Positions 1 to 11,230 are shown, counted from the first letter of the stretch. The stretch: 64,000 nt of DNA from Loripinus fragilis (GCA_964019695.1 OZ026515.1:133818849-133882848), one strand, 5' to 3'. Notes: a model not told the origin generated them from the sequence alone. Numbers and translations are program-made.

Positions 1-768
1 CTGTTAGGGAGTGAAAGAGCTCTAAATGAGGCAAGAGATGAAATATTGTCGCTAAAGGTTCATATCGTTGGCATAAGTAAAGATGAGAATGACCAGTCTA
101 TATCTGACTGGTCTACAGTTCCAGGTAAAGAAAAGAAACAGAAGCCAACCGTCATGTTAATTGGAACTTCCAACATTAAAGAAATCGAACCAGCAAGGCT
201 AAGCTCTAACATTAACATAGAAAAGCATATTTCCTATACATTTGCCAAAGCAGAGAAAGTAATCGATGACTCTGAGAGTAAACCTGATGCAGTTGCTTTT
301 CACGTGCTCACTAATGAGTTGAAGTCAAATTCTTCAATGGAATGCGTCCATAAGCTTCAGAACCTCATCAAACTCACCAAAGAGAAAATGCCTTCGACAA
401 AGATCATTATTTCACAAGCTACTAACCGCAGTGACAATGAAAACCTAAATCTTAAAGTTAACACTGCCAACTCTTTAATAAATGAGCTTGGTCATGAGGA
501 AAACAGTGTTTTTTCCATTTGTGACAATAGTAGTCTGGGTTTGAATGGGCTTGTGAAGGATAAATTTGTGCGTGATGATGGCTATCACCTATCTTTCGAT
601 GGTGTCAAAGTACTGGCTTCTAATTTGCAGAAATCACTGGAACAGGTTCTGAACATCCCATCTTTTAATAATGGTCAAAAAAAAAACCTTTTAAAAAGAG
701 ATGGCAAACCCGAAACAGAAACAATCGTCAAAAAGACTAAACCTATCAATTTCCTGTTGGAATGTTGA
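1..768 (+). CDS. LINE-1 ORF1, SGNH/GDSL esterase-like protein (5' truncated by window edge)
   Basis: The frame is open from base 1, so the true start lies outside the window. It opens with a charged helical stretch (SERALNEARDEILSLK), then a domain with SGNH-hydrolase blocks: IGTSN (a degenerate GDS block near residue 55), HVLTNEL at the Asn-block position and DGYHLSFDG for the C-terminal DxxH block. SGNH-like esterase domains are known in ORF1 proteins of CR1-group and related non-LTR retrotransposons, where they are thought to act in RNP formation or membrane association. The first block lacks the canonical Ser context, so catalysis is uncertain. ORF1 overlaps the endonuclease ORF by 68 bp in another frame, a normal LINE layout. 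The family is well supported; the clade is not. Confidence 0.75.
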   Translation: MLGSERALNEARDEILSLKVHIVGISKDENDQSISDWSTVPGKEKKQKPTVMLIGTSNIKEIEPARLSSNINIEKHISYTFAKAEKVIDDSESKPDAVAFHVLTNELKSNSSMECVHKLQNLIKLTKEKMPSTKIIISQATNRSDNENLNLKVNTANSLINELGHEENSVFSICDNSSLGLNGLVKDKFVRDDGYHLSFDGVKVLASNLQKSLEQVLNIPSFNNGQKKNLLKRDGKPETETIVKKTKPINFLLEC

Positions 769-2272
769 TGGTCTAGTTACGAAGGATCACAACAAATTTT
801 GTGACAATGACTTTCTGAAAAAGATATGTCATTATGATATTATAGGGTTAGTTGAAACCCACTGTATCGAGTCATTGAAATCTCCATTACCAACCCATAA
901 AATATACCATAATCATAGAACTCAAGATCCAAGATCTAAACGTAATTTTGGGGGCATTAGCATGTTGGTTAACAAATCAATATCAAATGGCATAACTACT
1001 TTACCATATGAAAACTCTAGTTTTATATGGCTAAAGCTAAGTAAGTCATTTTTTAAATTGCAGAATGACGTGTATATTTGTTTTCTACATATACCTCTCA
1101 AAAACTCAACTTTTACTCAAAAAAATGGGGATGATTTTGAAGTTTTAGTAAATAGTGCTAGGAAATACTCATCGGTTGGTGATTTATTGGTAATAGGAGA
1201 TTTCAATGCTCGTACTGGTAGGGCTGCTGATTTTATCACTAGTGATAGTGATGCTGATTATGCAACTTATGACACTCAATACTCACTTGATTTGAAATGT
1301 GGCATAAGGAATAGTGAAGATGAGATAATTTGCAGCAGGGGCCGAGGGCTGCTTGACTTATGTTTCCAGAGTAAAATGCGCATTTTAAATGGAAGGATGC
1401 TAGGAGACCTCAGTGGTAAATTTACATCACATTGTAGCCTTGGTAGTAGTGTAATTGACTACTGCATTTGTAGTAATAAACTTTTGAGTAAAATATTAAG
1501 TATGAAAGTTCATGACTTTGATAGGTCACTTTCCAATCACTGTATGCTGTCTTGTATCCTTTCTGTCAATTTTGTAGAGCATAGGCCTGAATTGGATAAC
1601 CTTTATCCACTTCCGATAAAATATGCCTGGAATTCTTCTTCTATTGAAAAATTCCAAAATGCATTGCAGTCAGCCCCTGTAGCTGCAAAGGTATCTCACT
1701 TTCTATCAGAAAGTAGTCCTAGTTTTTGTAACTTGGAATGTGCTGTTCATGACTTAAATAATTTGGTTCATGAAGCTGCAAGTATATTTTTAAAGCTTAA
1801 GGCTAGAAATACAAGTAAGAAAAGGACATTTAAGCATAAAAAATGGTTTGACTTCACGTTAAAAGAAATAAAGGCCTCGCTTATTGTCTGCAGTAAAAAA
1901 CTTGCTTTTAAGCCTTATGATAAGGAGCTGAGACAGAGGTGCTTCTGTCTTCATAGGAAATACATCAAAGCCAAACGAGCCAAGCGCAGAAATTACTTTA
2001 GCAATATAATGAAACAGCTTGAATCTATTTCAAGCAATAACCGGAAAGCTTTCTGGGATTTGATTAATAAACTAAAAGATGAGGGTATGGATAATTCTGA
2101 TGGTCTGATAGAGTCGTCAACTTGGAAAGATTATTTCAAGAACCTCAATTCAATTGAACCTTCGAAAATTTCCTTAGCCAAGTCATTTCTTGAGCAATTT
2201 AAATCCATACGGATTCCAGAAAACTGTGTCTTAGACCAAGATTTTACATTAGTGCAGCTTGCCAGGAGTTAA
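701..2272 (+). CDS. LINE-1 ORF2 part 1: APE-type endonuclease
   Basis: The 523-residue frame holds an exonuclease-endonuclease-phosphatase domain: SISCWNVDGL (N-terminal Asn), GLVETHC (metal-binding Glu), VIGDFNART (Asp/Asn), a VIDYCICS block and LSNHCMLSC (the terminal SDH block with Asp replaced by Asn). This enzyme nicks target DNA for target-primed reverse transcription. After about residue 300 comes the basic linker usual between endonuclease and RT. The frame ends at 2272, just where the RT begins in frame 1 (ELKNKKSGGADG), so a one-base indel near 2240-2255 has split ORF2. Otherwise the frame is open, suggesting a fairly young copy. Confidence 0.85.
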   Translation: MANPKQKQSSKRLNLSISCWNVDGLVTKDHNKFCDNDFLKKICHYDIIGLVETHCIESLKSPLPTHKIYHNHRTQDPRSKRNFGGISMLVNKSISNGITTLPYENSSFIWLKLSKSFFKLQNDVYICFLHIPLKNSTFTQKNGDDFEVLVNSARKYSSVGDLLVIGDFNARTGRAADFITSDSDADYATYDTQYSLDLKCGIRNSEDEIICSRGRGLLDLCFQSKMRILNGRMLGDLSGKFTSHCSLGSSVIDYCICSNKLLSKILSMKVHDFDRSLSNHCMLSCILSVNFVEHRPELDNLYPLPIKYAWNSSSIEKFQNALQSAPVAAKVSHFLSESSPSFCNLECAVHDLNNLVHEAASIFLKLKARNTSKKRTFKHKKWFDFTLKEIKASLIVCSKKLAFKPYDKELRQRCFCLHRKYIKAKRAKRRNYFSNIMKQLESISSNNRKAFWDLINKLKDEGMDNSDGLIESSTWKDYFKNLNSIEPSKISLAKSFLEQFKSIRIPENCVLDQDFTLVQLARS

Positions 2273-2301
2273 AAAACAAGAAAAGTGGAGGTGCTGATGG
2301 G

Positions 2302-4116
2302 TTGTTAAATGAGATGCTAAAATATGGTCAATTTATTTTGCTTCCATGTTTTCAGCGTCTTTTTAACTATATCCTAAATTCTGGTAAATACCCAAAGCTA
2401 TGGTCACATGGTCTTATTTTGCCTATTTATAAGTCTGGTAATGCCCACGATCCTTGTAATTATAGAGGCATTGCTATAACAAGTTGTCTGGCAAAGCTAT
2501 TCAATAGACTTATGAATAAAAGATTAACAAGTTTCTTAACTGAAAATGGCATTATATGTGATGAGCAAATTGGCTTTCGCCATGGATCTCGAACAAGTGA
2601 TCATATCTTTAAACTAAAAACTTTGATAAGCAAATATTTGCACAACTCCAAAAAACTCTATGTAAGCTTCATTGACCTAAGGAAAGCTTTTGATAGTGTA
2701 CTGCATCCTGCTTTATTTATAAAGCTTGTGTCTTGTGGTTTAGGAGGTAATTTCCTATCTGTTTTGAGGGCTATGTACTCTCAAATTGATCTTCAGGTCA
2801 TCTGTAATTCTCGTGGTTTAACGGAAGTATTTCCGTCTCAGCTCGGTGTTTTCCAGGGAGACAACCTTAGTCCAAACCTGTTTAATATATTTGTGAATGA
2901 CTTGACTAACTGTTTTGATGAAACATGCATGCCAGTTTTACTAGGCGAACACAGAATTAACTGCTTATTATATGCCGATGATCTTATTATTTTATCAGAG
3001 TCAGCATCGGGTCTACAGAATTGTCTTAATGTTGTCGGTAAATTTTGCTCTACATGGGGTCTCGATATAAATTATAATAAATCAAAAGTCATGGTTTTCA
3101 GTAAATCAAGTAAACTTTTTGATTTCCCTTTTACCTTAAACAACATTGCATTAGAATGTGTCAGAGAATACAAATATTTGGGTATTATCTTTAGCTTAAA
3201 TGGCTCATTTACAAAAGCTTTAAATGACTTGTATCACAGGGGTCAAAAAGCCTTTTTTAAGCTAACTAGTTTGTTTAAACATGCTAAATGCAGTGCTGAG
3301 CAATTTCTTTTCTTGTTTGACCATACAGTGAAGCCTGTTTTGATGTACGGTACCGAAGTGGTCGGGTTCTTTAATAGTAATAAGTTATGTAAGTCGAAGG
3401 AGAAAACATTGCATGATATGTACGTTAGTTCACCCTTAGAAAAATTGAATATTCATATGTGTAAATATGTACTAGGAGTTGGCAAGAGGACCTCTAATAT
3501 TGCAACATACGGTGAGCTCGGCCGGTATCCTTTGTATATAGATACAGTATTGGCCATTATTAAGTACTGGCTGCACATTAATAAAGATGCTGAATCTGAT
3601 AAATTAATAAAAGATGCATTGCAGGACAATCACGTCATGTTTCAAAATAAGAAAGACTGTTGGTTAAGCTGTGTATACATGATATTGAAAGAGTGTAACC
3701 TCTTAAGATTTTTAAATAATCCTCAAGCTATGACAAGACGGCACTTAACTGATCTCAAAAAGTCATTGCAGTCAAAATTTGTTAAAAACTGGTCTGTAGA
3801 GCTGCATAAAAGTGAAAAGTTGAGAACATACAGAAAATTTAAATCAATATTCATGTTTGAAAAGTATCTAACACATGTTTCCAATGATTCAGATCGCAGC
3901 AATTTGGCTCGTTTTAGAACCAGCTGTCATAAATTACTTATTGAGTATGGTAGATATACTACCCCAAAAACTCCTATTGCAGAGAGGCTTTGCAAACAAT
4001 GTGTAATGAATGCAGTTGAAGACAAGAGTCATTTTTTATTGGTGTGTCCAAAGTATGCTAATCATAGAATTAAGATCACTAATCATTTAAACAACAATAC
4101 AAATTTTGCATCTTAG
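2302..4116 (+). CDS. LINE-1 ORF2 part 2: reverse transcriptase with C-terminal zinc-binding motif
   Basis: The 604-residue frame carries the non-LTR RT palm and fingers: NYRGIAITS, GFRHGSRTSDH, SFIDLRKAFDSV (catalytic Asp), GVFQGDNLSP, the YADDLIIL active site and YKYLGIIFSLNG in the thumb. Near its end is CKQC-x-EDKSHFLLVCP, the CCHC-like motif found after RT in many metazoan LINEs. RT homology actually begins upstream at about 2255 (ELKNKKSGGADG), before the first Met, which shows this was one ORF2 with the endonuclease frame. The catalytic residues are intact. It belongs to the CR1/L2/Jockey-like assemblage; I cannot place the exact clade from sequence alone. Confidence 0.88.
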   Translation: MLNEMLKYGQFILLPCFQRLFNYILNSGKYPKLWSHGLILPIYKSGNAHDPCNYRGIAITSCLAKLFNRLMNKRLTSFLTENGIICDEQIGFRHGSRTSDHIFKLKTLISKYLHNSKKLYVSFIDLRKAFDSVLHPALFIKLVSCGLGGNFLSVLRAMYSQIDLQVICNSRGLTEVFPSQLGVFQGDNLSPNLFNIFVNDLTNCFDETCMPVLLGEHRINCLLYADDLIILSESASGLQNCLNVVGKFCSTWGLDINYNKSKVMVFSKSSKLFDFPFTLNNIALECVREYKYLGIIFSLNGSFTKALNDLYHRGQKAFFKLTSLFKHAKCSAEQFLFLFDHTVKPVLMYGTEVVGFFNSNKLCKSKEKTLHDMYVSSPLEKLNIHMCKYVLGVGKRTSNIATYGELGRYPLYIDTVLAIIKYWLHINKDAESDKLIKDALQDNHVMFQNKKDCWLSCVYMILKECNLLRFLNNPQAMTRRHLTDLKKSLQSKFVKNWSVELHKSEKLRTYRKFKSIFMFEKYLTHVSNDSDRSNLARFRTSCHKLLIEYGRYTTPKTPIAERLCKQCVMNAVEDKSHFLLVCPKYANHRIKITNHLNNNTNFAS

Positions 4117-4464
4117 TCTTATATGTCTAAATTCCAATGGCTTTTGAGTAATGAAGACGAATCTGTATGTAAAGATATTGCTAGTTTTGTCACAATATGT
4201 TTTTCCCTTAGGAATTGATGATTTTGCTTTTACTGCTTTGCTGACTGTAAAGCAAATATTTGCCCTTCATGTATCGTAGAATAATTATTATATATATTGA
4301 TAAAAAGGAATTTGGTTGTCTCCAATGGATTACAAGACTAATCTAGTCTTGCAAATTAGTTTTTCATTCTTTTTTCTCTTTCTTGTTCATTGTCTTTACT
4401 CTATTGTATTTCTGATATCCTTTATGGATTTTCTAATAAATAAATTGTATCTTGTATCTTGTAA
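4117..4464 (+). mobile_element. LINE-1 3' UTR and tail
   Basis: The non-coding end of the LINE. It contains a perfect 8-bp hairpin (CAAGACTA, loop ATC, TAGTCTTG) at 4333-4351, AATAAA at 4435-4440, and ends in a short tandem tail TTGTATC TTGTATC TTGTA (4445-4463) rather than poly-A. A simple-repeat tail is typical of CR1/L2/I-like elements. The 3' hairpin may be what the RT recognises (inference). Confidence 0.7.
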
Positions 4465-5519
4465 TCAATTTTTGGCCTTATATTTTTTTAGTGAGTAGGG
4501 GATTTTCCGAGCACGTGCGACATTTGGGGTTCTTGCTGAGAACAGTGTTGTTCTATGACGCATACGCTGAGGCTCCTGTGTAAATTTAGTCGAGCTGATG
4601 ATGCAGTGTACCCCAACAGCCTCAAAGCGGCTTGTTTCGGTTTGTCTGTTCCGAGACAGCTCGCCGTGGTTCTTTTCTCCGGGCACTTCGGCTTCTTTCC
4701 ACAAGGTAAAAACAGACTCCCACTGTTATGCTGGCATGACCTCTTCGTGTCCAGTGTACGGTTTGGAAACTCATTAAACCCCACTAGTTTTTTGGGAGTT
4801 TTTTGACCGTACAATGGTCTTAGGGTGTCAGAATGCTAGCTGCGGTGGGCCTCGCCCAGGCTTTGGGAGTTGAGCCTTCTCAGGCTGGATCCCTGATACA
4901 ACAACAACAAAAGTACCAGGTCGGGCGGGAGGGCATTTTATTGCAACATGGAATAGTTCGGGGGTGGGGATGAATTCGTATGACTGGTATCTACCGTATT
5001 GGGCACCTTGTGCTGACCTGGTAATTTTCGAATTGTAAGCAGGGGTCAAGTACTTGTCTTTTTCAATAGACACAGCACCACAATGAATCTTGTGAAAGAG
5101 CACTCTCGCGAGACCTGACGATACCTCATCTAGATCTCTCGCATTTTGCGCTTTGAATTAAAAAACAAACAACTTTTTGTGGCTTTCCTGGGTATAAACC
5201 AGTTCATCCGGGTTGGTTTATGAATTATGGGTAGCTAGCGATATCAAACAAGTCCCCTTCAATTCTCGGCGGGTGTATGGCCGTTCAATCCCAGTGCGCA
5301 CCGATCAAAAGGCGACAGGTTAGTACGTGCTAGAGTGCTTTCTGTCTGCGACAATGGTGAAAGAGAAACAAAGAAGACCAATCCCTACCGCTAGCATTTC
5401 GCCGCCGTTCACCTGCTGCCGTCCTCTGAACTTTCTCAATTTGATGAATCTGAAATTTAATTTGAGCAAGGGCTCAAAATGTGTGTTGCACGGCCTCGGA
5501 TCATATAGACACTGATTAC

Positions 5520-6292
5520 GGACAACTCGGTCCAAAAACAACTCGGCCCAAGTTTATAAGACAACTCGGCCCAAGTTTATAAGACAACTCGGGCCAACTT
5601 GATCCATAAGACAATACTGCCCATATATTTATTTTATAACAAAGTACAGACAACTTGCGCCAAAATAATCTGTGCATGTGCATGTATGATTCTATCATAC
5701 TGTCTGTACATTAGCATACATGTACATGTATGTTCCTATAAGCCTGCCTATTTGCACATGGGCATGTATGTTTCTATAGGTCTGTCTATCCGTATGATTC
5801 TATCCTTTGACCCAGTAATGTTCCGAGTTCTATCATTATCTTTGTACACATCCTCGGTAACCCAGGCGTGACCCATTCCGTACCCACTGCATTCATTCAT
5901 AATGCAGTGGGTACGGAATGGGTCACACCTGGGTTACCGTGGATGCATTGTACATTGTCATGTGTGTTTCTATTAGTCTGTCTATCCGTAAATGCACATA
6001 ATCATATGTTTCTATCAGTCAGTCAGTCTGTCTGTCTGTGCATGCTCATGTAAGTTTCTATTACAATGTAGTTTGTTTGTCTATACATGCACATGTATAT
6101 TTCTATCCTTGGGTTTCTATCCGTCTGTCTGTCTGTACATGAGCATGTATGTTTCTATCAGTCTGTCTGTCTGATCAGAGAACATACTTGATTCTTAGGC
6201 TAACGTGAAGAGTAATAACATAGCACCTCTAAAGTGCTGAGTTGTCTTGTGCCGAATTTTGTGGGCTGATTTGGTTTTGAGCCGAGTTGTCC
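5520..6292. mobile_element. TIR element with minisatellite core, inserted in LINE-2
   Basis: The ends are inverted: GGACAACTCGG at 5520-5530 and CCGAGTTGTCC at 6282-6292, extending to about 18 bp with two mismatches. Subterminal direct copies of ACAACTCGGCCCAAGTTTAT (5545-5600) follow the left end. The interior (5690-6180) is a degenerate minisatellite built on CATGTATGTTTCTATC plus GTCTGTCTGTC runs. It separates two parts of the minus-strand LINE-2, so it inserted after that LINE. No transposase is seen, so it is non-autonomous. Confidence 0.65.
5843..5954. repeat. Near-perfect hairpin, 39-bp arms, 7-nt loop
   Basis: Arms 5855-5893 and 5901-5939 match with one mismatch around the loop CATTCAT. 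Outside them TGTACA recurs at 5843-5848 and 5949-5954 with partial pairing between. It sits in the minisatellite core of the 5520-6292 element and may be a separate small palindromic MITE. Confidence 0.85.
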
Positions 6293-7085
6293 TGCACTCT
6301 ATTCTATATGGTGTCTGTGTTTAAGCCAAACCACAGTTTTGTATGCAACTTTCTTAGTACTCTTAGATGCAAAAGCAAAGTTGCTTTGCAAGACATTTCT
6401 GAAATGTGCTGGCCCCAATCCATGTAATCAATGATGGTTATACCAAGGTATTTTGCTGACTGAACATTTTCCAAAGTTTTGTTGTGAAGGGAATAGTCAA
6501 AAAGTATGTGTTTGTGATGCTGATTCCGAGTCACTCTCATAGAGTGTCTTTCGGCCACATTGGAATTCATTTGCCAATCGGCTTCCCACTGTCCTAAGCT
6601 AGTGGGGATATATGTTCATATACAGGACACATGCAGTCGCCTGCAAGCAGAAGATGGGATGTTATCCGGCAAACCATTTAAGAATCAGACCCCTGGGGTA
6701 CACTGGATAACACTAGGACTGGATCTGAGGCTTGGTCTTTTAAAACTACTTGTTGAGTGCGCCCAGAGTCATGAGTAGATCCACTTATGAATGAACCCTC
6801 TTATCTCATAATAATCTAAATTGTGTAACAGACTCCCGTGTGGAACCTTGTCAAAAGCCTTTGCCAAATCCATCATGATAAAACTTGTATGTTTGTATCC
6901 ACGATTCACAGCCCCCTCCAGGTTGCTGATATCGTGCACAAACTGGACCAACTTGGTTTGGCAAGACCTCTGACCCTGAAAACCATGCTGACAGTCAGCA
7001 AGTATGCTATCTAAGACTAAACGTTTGTTGATGACGCTTACAAGAATATATTCTTTGGGTTTTAAACATACTACTATATCCTCAG

Positions 7086-7439
7086 GTCAAATAAAATTAG
7101 TTTCTGTATGTCTATCATGATTGTAACTGCCAGGGGCTGGTATCCCAGCATTATGGACTGCTCTGTGTTTCTTGCAGGATAAACATCAACTTGATTCCTA
7201 AAGTTGGGTATTTCACCTGGACTGGGGTTAATCTGTCAGTTAAAGTGCAAATCCCAAGCTCGGTGCACTTCGTCCCTGCAAGCTGAGATCATACATAGGT
7301 CCGAAAGATCAGTGCTATCTAGCTGAGGAGGTAAAGTCAGCGACATTGTATTACTCATTGGTTTGGCTATTTTAGATAAAAGAAGCAGCCAGGCTTTTTA
7401 TACCAACAAACTGGCATGTATAAGGTAGCACTGATCACA
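7086..7439. other. Spacer between inverted LINE-2 copies
   Basis: About 350 bp between the opposed LINE-2 fragments. I see no coding frame, TIR or SINE motif. It may be decayed LINE sequence. Confidence 0.4.
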
Positions 7440-9320
7440 GTCACATGTCAGTAAATGAAATGTGGGTCAAATTCAAAACAGGCTTTCTAGAGGCTGTAGA
7501 GAGGCCTATTCCAACAAAAAATGACCAAAACAAAGTACAGTCTGCCATGGATCGATACTACGACCAAACAGCTTATGAAAAGACGCCAGAAACTCTACCT
7601 TCATGCTCGAAAGTCAAATGATCCCGACGTGAACCATTATAAGCCGTTCAGGGCACAGGCTCAGAAGGTAGAGAGAGATGCCTACTGGAAACACGTTTCC
7701 AATATTTTAACGTTTGAGAGCGACCCCTAAGATTCCGATTCAAATAAAAGTGGAAAACTAAGAAGTTTTGGTCATTAATATCAAATCATTGAAGAAAGAC
7801 ACGTTTGGGATCACATCACTTAGGGAAAACGGAATTCTGAAAACCGACACTATTTAAAGAAAAAGCCGATATTTGCACCGACAATTCCAATCTGCCTTCA
7901 TGCCTGAGGGAAATTCTGACCTTGCTTCAAAAGGGGACTAGTCCATTCTCCTCCATGGGGGAAATAACAGTTGACCTGAAAGGGGTCGCTAAACTGTTGG
8001 ATGGACTTAATGTGCATAAAGCACCTGGCCCAGATGGACTCAATGCCAGAGTGCTCAAAGAGTGTAGCCACAAATTTTACCCATCATAGCACTTATCTAT
8101 ATTGAATCTTAAGCTCAGCTAATGTTCCAGATGATTGGCGACACACAAATGTATCCCCTGTCTATAAGAAAGGAAAAAATATGAATGTGAGCTACAGACC
8201 GGTGTTGCTAACCTGCATCTGTTGCAAAACCCTAGAGCATATATTGGAGAGCAACATCAACAAGCACTTAGCCTTAGATAGCATACTTGCTGACTGTCAG
8301 CATGGGTTCCGAAGTCAGAGGTCTTGTGAAACCCAGCTTGTGCAGTTTGTGAACGATATCATCAGCAACCTGGATGGTGGGATGAATCGGGGGCACAGGC
8401 AGACAGATTTGATCATCATGGATTTCGCAAAGGCCTTCGACAATGTCCCACATATGAGGCTATTACATAAACTCGATTACCATGGGATAAGATGGTCCAC
8501 CCATAAATGGATCAGCTCATGGCTCTCTGGGCGCAGTCAACAAGTAGTCTTAGGCGGTCAAGCCACAGATCCAGTCCCTGTTTTATCCAGTTCACCCCAG
8601 GGTTCGGTCTTAGGACCGATCCTTTTGCTAATTTTCATAAATTACTTTCAGGATAAAATCAAGTTTTCGGCTTGACTGTTCGCGGACGAGTGTGTCCTGT
8701 ATAGGACCAATTATTTATTGCAAGACTGTCTCATTTTGCAGGAAGATCTTGACAGCTTTGGGCTCTGCAAGGCCGAGTGGCAAATGAAGTTCAATGTTGC
8801 CAAATGTCACTCTATGAGAGTGACTCGCATTACTCACACAAACAAATCATTCATGACTATACTCTGCATCAGCAAACTTTAGAAAACGTTCAGTCCGCAA
8901 AGATCTTGTTATGAAGTCTGCAAATATCTTATATACAGAGAACATGGATTGGGGTCAACATATCTCTGATATTTCGTCCAAAGCAATTAAGACTTTAGGT
9001 TTCCTCGGCAGGAACTTGGCTTTCGCACCTAGTAGCACTAAGGAGGTTGCATACAAAACTTTGGTACGCCCTAAACTGGAGTATGCAATACCTATTTGGA
9101 GCACATATTGTAAAACTCAGATTCAACGAGTGAAGAAGGTACAGAGGACGCTGCAGGAAGTGGCGCAACACTAGTAGTGTTGGCGAGATGCTCGATGAGC
9201 GGCAATGGCCAACTCTGGAGGCCCAGCGGGATCAATCCTCTCTGCTTTCCTTCCACAAGATTCATTGTGGGATTATTGATAAAGACAAGTACTTGGACCT
9301 GTTTCAATCACGTGTGTTTA
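7440..9320 (+). pseudogene. LINE-2 copy, plus strand, ORF2 pseudogene (RT region)
   Basis: Broken reading frames cover the endonuclease-RT linker (about 7450-7730) and the RT: KAPGPDGLNARVLKEC (about 8015-8065), YRPVLLTCICCKTLEHIL, GFRSQRSCETQLVQFVND, LIIMDFAKAFDNVPH and SSPQGSVLGPI (8181-8675), then the thumb (8911-9174) and KIHCGIIDKDKYL near 9290. The active site reads FADE instead of FADD (8679-8690), losing one of the two catalytic Asp residues. Several stops and frameshifts make it non-functional. Homology to the minus-strand copy ends near 9320, before the 3' UTR. The family is Jockey/CR1-like. Confidence 0.85.
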
Positions 9321-9879
9321 ATACTGCAGCGTTCAAGTTTATTTATACTGAAAGACTTTAGATACGCATCAGGGACTTCCCTTTATATCTTTCAAAAGAC
9401 AGCTGAATGTAAACTTCATTTGCTTCGATGATGTCATCATAAGTTGGCTGAAGAAGCGAATACTTTAGTTTTAATTGTACAACTAACCTGGATGACATAC
9501 ACTGCCTGGAATAAATTTAGTCACTGAAACATTTCTTAAGCAACAGAGTTTCTTAAACAAAGAATGAAAGGTCCTAAGATACCAACGTATAAACGTCAAA
9601 TAAGCAAACAAATGCATCGCAGACCTGCCAATCAATATGATAGTGATTCCTCAATGACTAATGAAGTCCATGACACACATTTGATGTTTCTCGGATTTCT
9701 TGATATAAAGAAGTTTGGTTGGTTGGCTTGATGTTTTATGGAATCTTTCACGGATAACATTTTGTCACATGAAACTGCTGACCCCTATCTCAAACAGTTA
9801 ACTGCTTTAAATTCATTTTGATTGAACAAGATGTTCATGTGTTACTAACAACCACATTGAAAATATGTGCCCACCTGGG
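9321..9879. other. Unassigned AT-rich sequence
   Basis: No convincing gene, repeat ends or RNA motif seen. The first 100 bp may be decayed LINE-2. Confidence 0.4.
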
Positions 9880-9955
9880 AATCGACTCGGTGCCTCTGGC
9901 TTAGTAGCCCAACACGCTAAGTACTAGGCCACATCAGGTCATGCGCCCCTTGAAA
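9880..9955 (-). repeat. tRNA-like SINE head fragment
   Basis: On the minus strand a degenerate Pol III A box (TGGCCTAGTACTTAG) is followed by a B-box-like GAGTCGATTCC at tRNA spacing. No anticodon arm fit or mature tRNA end is clear, so I call it SINE-derived. Confidence 0.5.
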
Positions 9956-11230
9956 TATATGTACATGTAGAAGAAACAATCCTAGTCTCAGCAACGTTCG
10001 TATTTGTAACCAGGGTTAAAACTTGGAAACTGTTTACATAGTTTGATTTCGCTTAATCTATTTATCTGTATTTGGTACAAAGACAATCACTTCTGATAAA
10101 AGGTCAAAAGATATTTCAGACAAATCTTAGTTACTTTATTTTGTTAAGAAATTGTCGGAACATCGATCTGACAAGAGGATCTGAAAACTGTATCGAGCCA
10201 AATTCGTAAATGGTCAAAAGACAGGACCCAGACAACTTTCCGTTTCCTGACGCAGGAATGGTGCGCATGTGAATTAGCCGCACATGTCTTTAAGCGGACT
10301 CCAACACTAATTACATTTTGAACAAATCAGGTTTGCCAATATCACTGGCATATGACTGGACTTTGAATTGGTACAGTAGTTAACTCTATAGAGACAGGTT
10401 TTATTTCTGTTTTGAGTACTTATAAGAACAGTCTAACAGAGCATCTACAGCAGATGATCTCCTATGGCATAATACAATGAGCAGCTGCATCACAAACCAA
10501 GATGGCCTGTGTGAGCAAAGATGACTCTGAACAGCCTGTGTGTAAGTCTTCTTTGTGTCCACATCAAGAAATCGTGTGGCATCTAACACCCTATATGCTG
10601 TTGTCTGGGACGTAAATAATCAAATCAATCAAACAATTCCCTATATGCACATGGAACACTATGTTTTCATGGCTGATATAAATTGGTTGATCGGTGAATA
10701 GGCTGGTTGTCATGCTATTGCTCATATGACGCATGGCTAGTTACATTGCAATAATTACTGTCGTTTATAGCTATGGTTCCCTCTTCCCTTGCACACAGCA
10801 TCAAGACTATGACTCAATGATGACACTGGCATAAACTTCCATCACATGATCTGTCGACTGATGTCCGATTCTGGTCTTTTGCAGTGCCCTCATAGGCTCA
10901 ACTGATCCTTTCCTAAAGCGTTGGTTGTCTGTGCGTTATGAGCCAATTTCTTAGTTTCATCTGAGTTATTTTACTTGATTCGATTGTTTCGTTCAGTAAG
11001 CCCAACTTTTAACAAAAAACTAGGGCGAAGGTGTGACCAGTGAAACATCTAAAGTCCCCAGGTGACTGGCTGCTGCTATTATATTGATTTTGCTCCTCTT
11101 TTTGTGTGTGGTTTCATGTTTAGCCCAGGTTTTGCCATGTAGTGTTTTATGGTATTTCTAGTTTGCTAATGATGACTGGTTGCTCTGCGTGTGTGTACTT
11201 GCTTGCATATCGCACCCTAACACAAATAAT
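9956..11230. other. Intergenic stretch with a possible SINE at about 10395-10635
   Basis: Mostly featureless. At 10600-10635 the motif GGGACGTAAATAATCAAATC matches the 3' tail of the tRNA SINE found at 16197-17237, so 10395-10635 may be a diverged plus-strand SINE relative. No gene is seen. Confidence 0.35.

Larger units (their letters stand above)
4490..7085 (-). mobile_element. LINE-2 copy, minus strand, decayed Jockey/CR1-like LINE split by a TIR insertion
   Basis: Read on the minus strand the element starts near 7085 in the RT and runs to a 3' end near 4490. RT pieces include a stretch ending LAKAFDKVPH (about 6770-7050) and MRVTRNQH with AKYLGITI (6304-6570). The frame resumes beyond an inserted palindromic element (5520-6292) with QIHQIEKVQRT (about 5420-5470), then FHKIHCGA and DKYLTPAYNSKITRSAQGAQ (4960-5105). 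A non-coding 3' tail of about 400 bp (4490-4905) recurs at 45098-45602, which identifies that repeat as this family's 3' UTR. Stops, frameshifts and internal deletions show it is dead. It lies tail to tail with LINE-1. Confidence 0.75.

Noticed and set aside
4555..4806. Short frame conserved at 45162-45380 as a possible gene
   Set aside because: Both lie in a shared repeat that continues from LINE-2 coding sequence on the other strand, so it is that LINE's 3' UTR.
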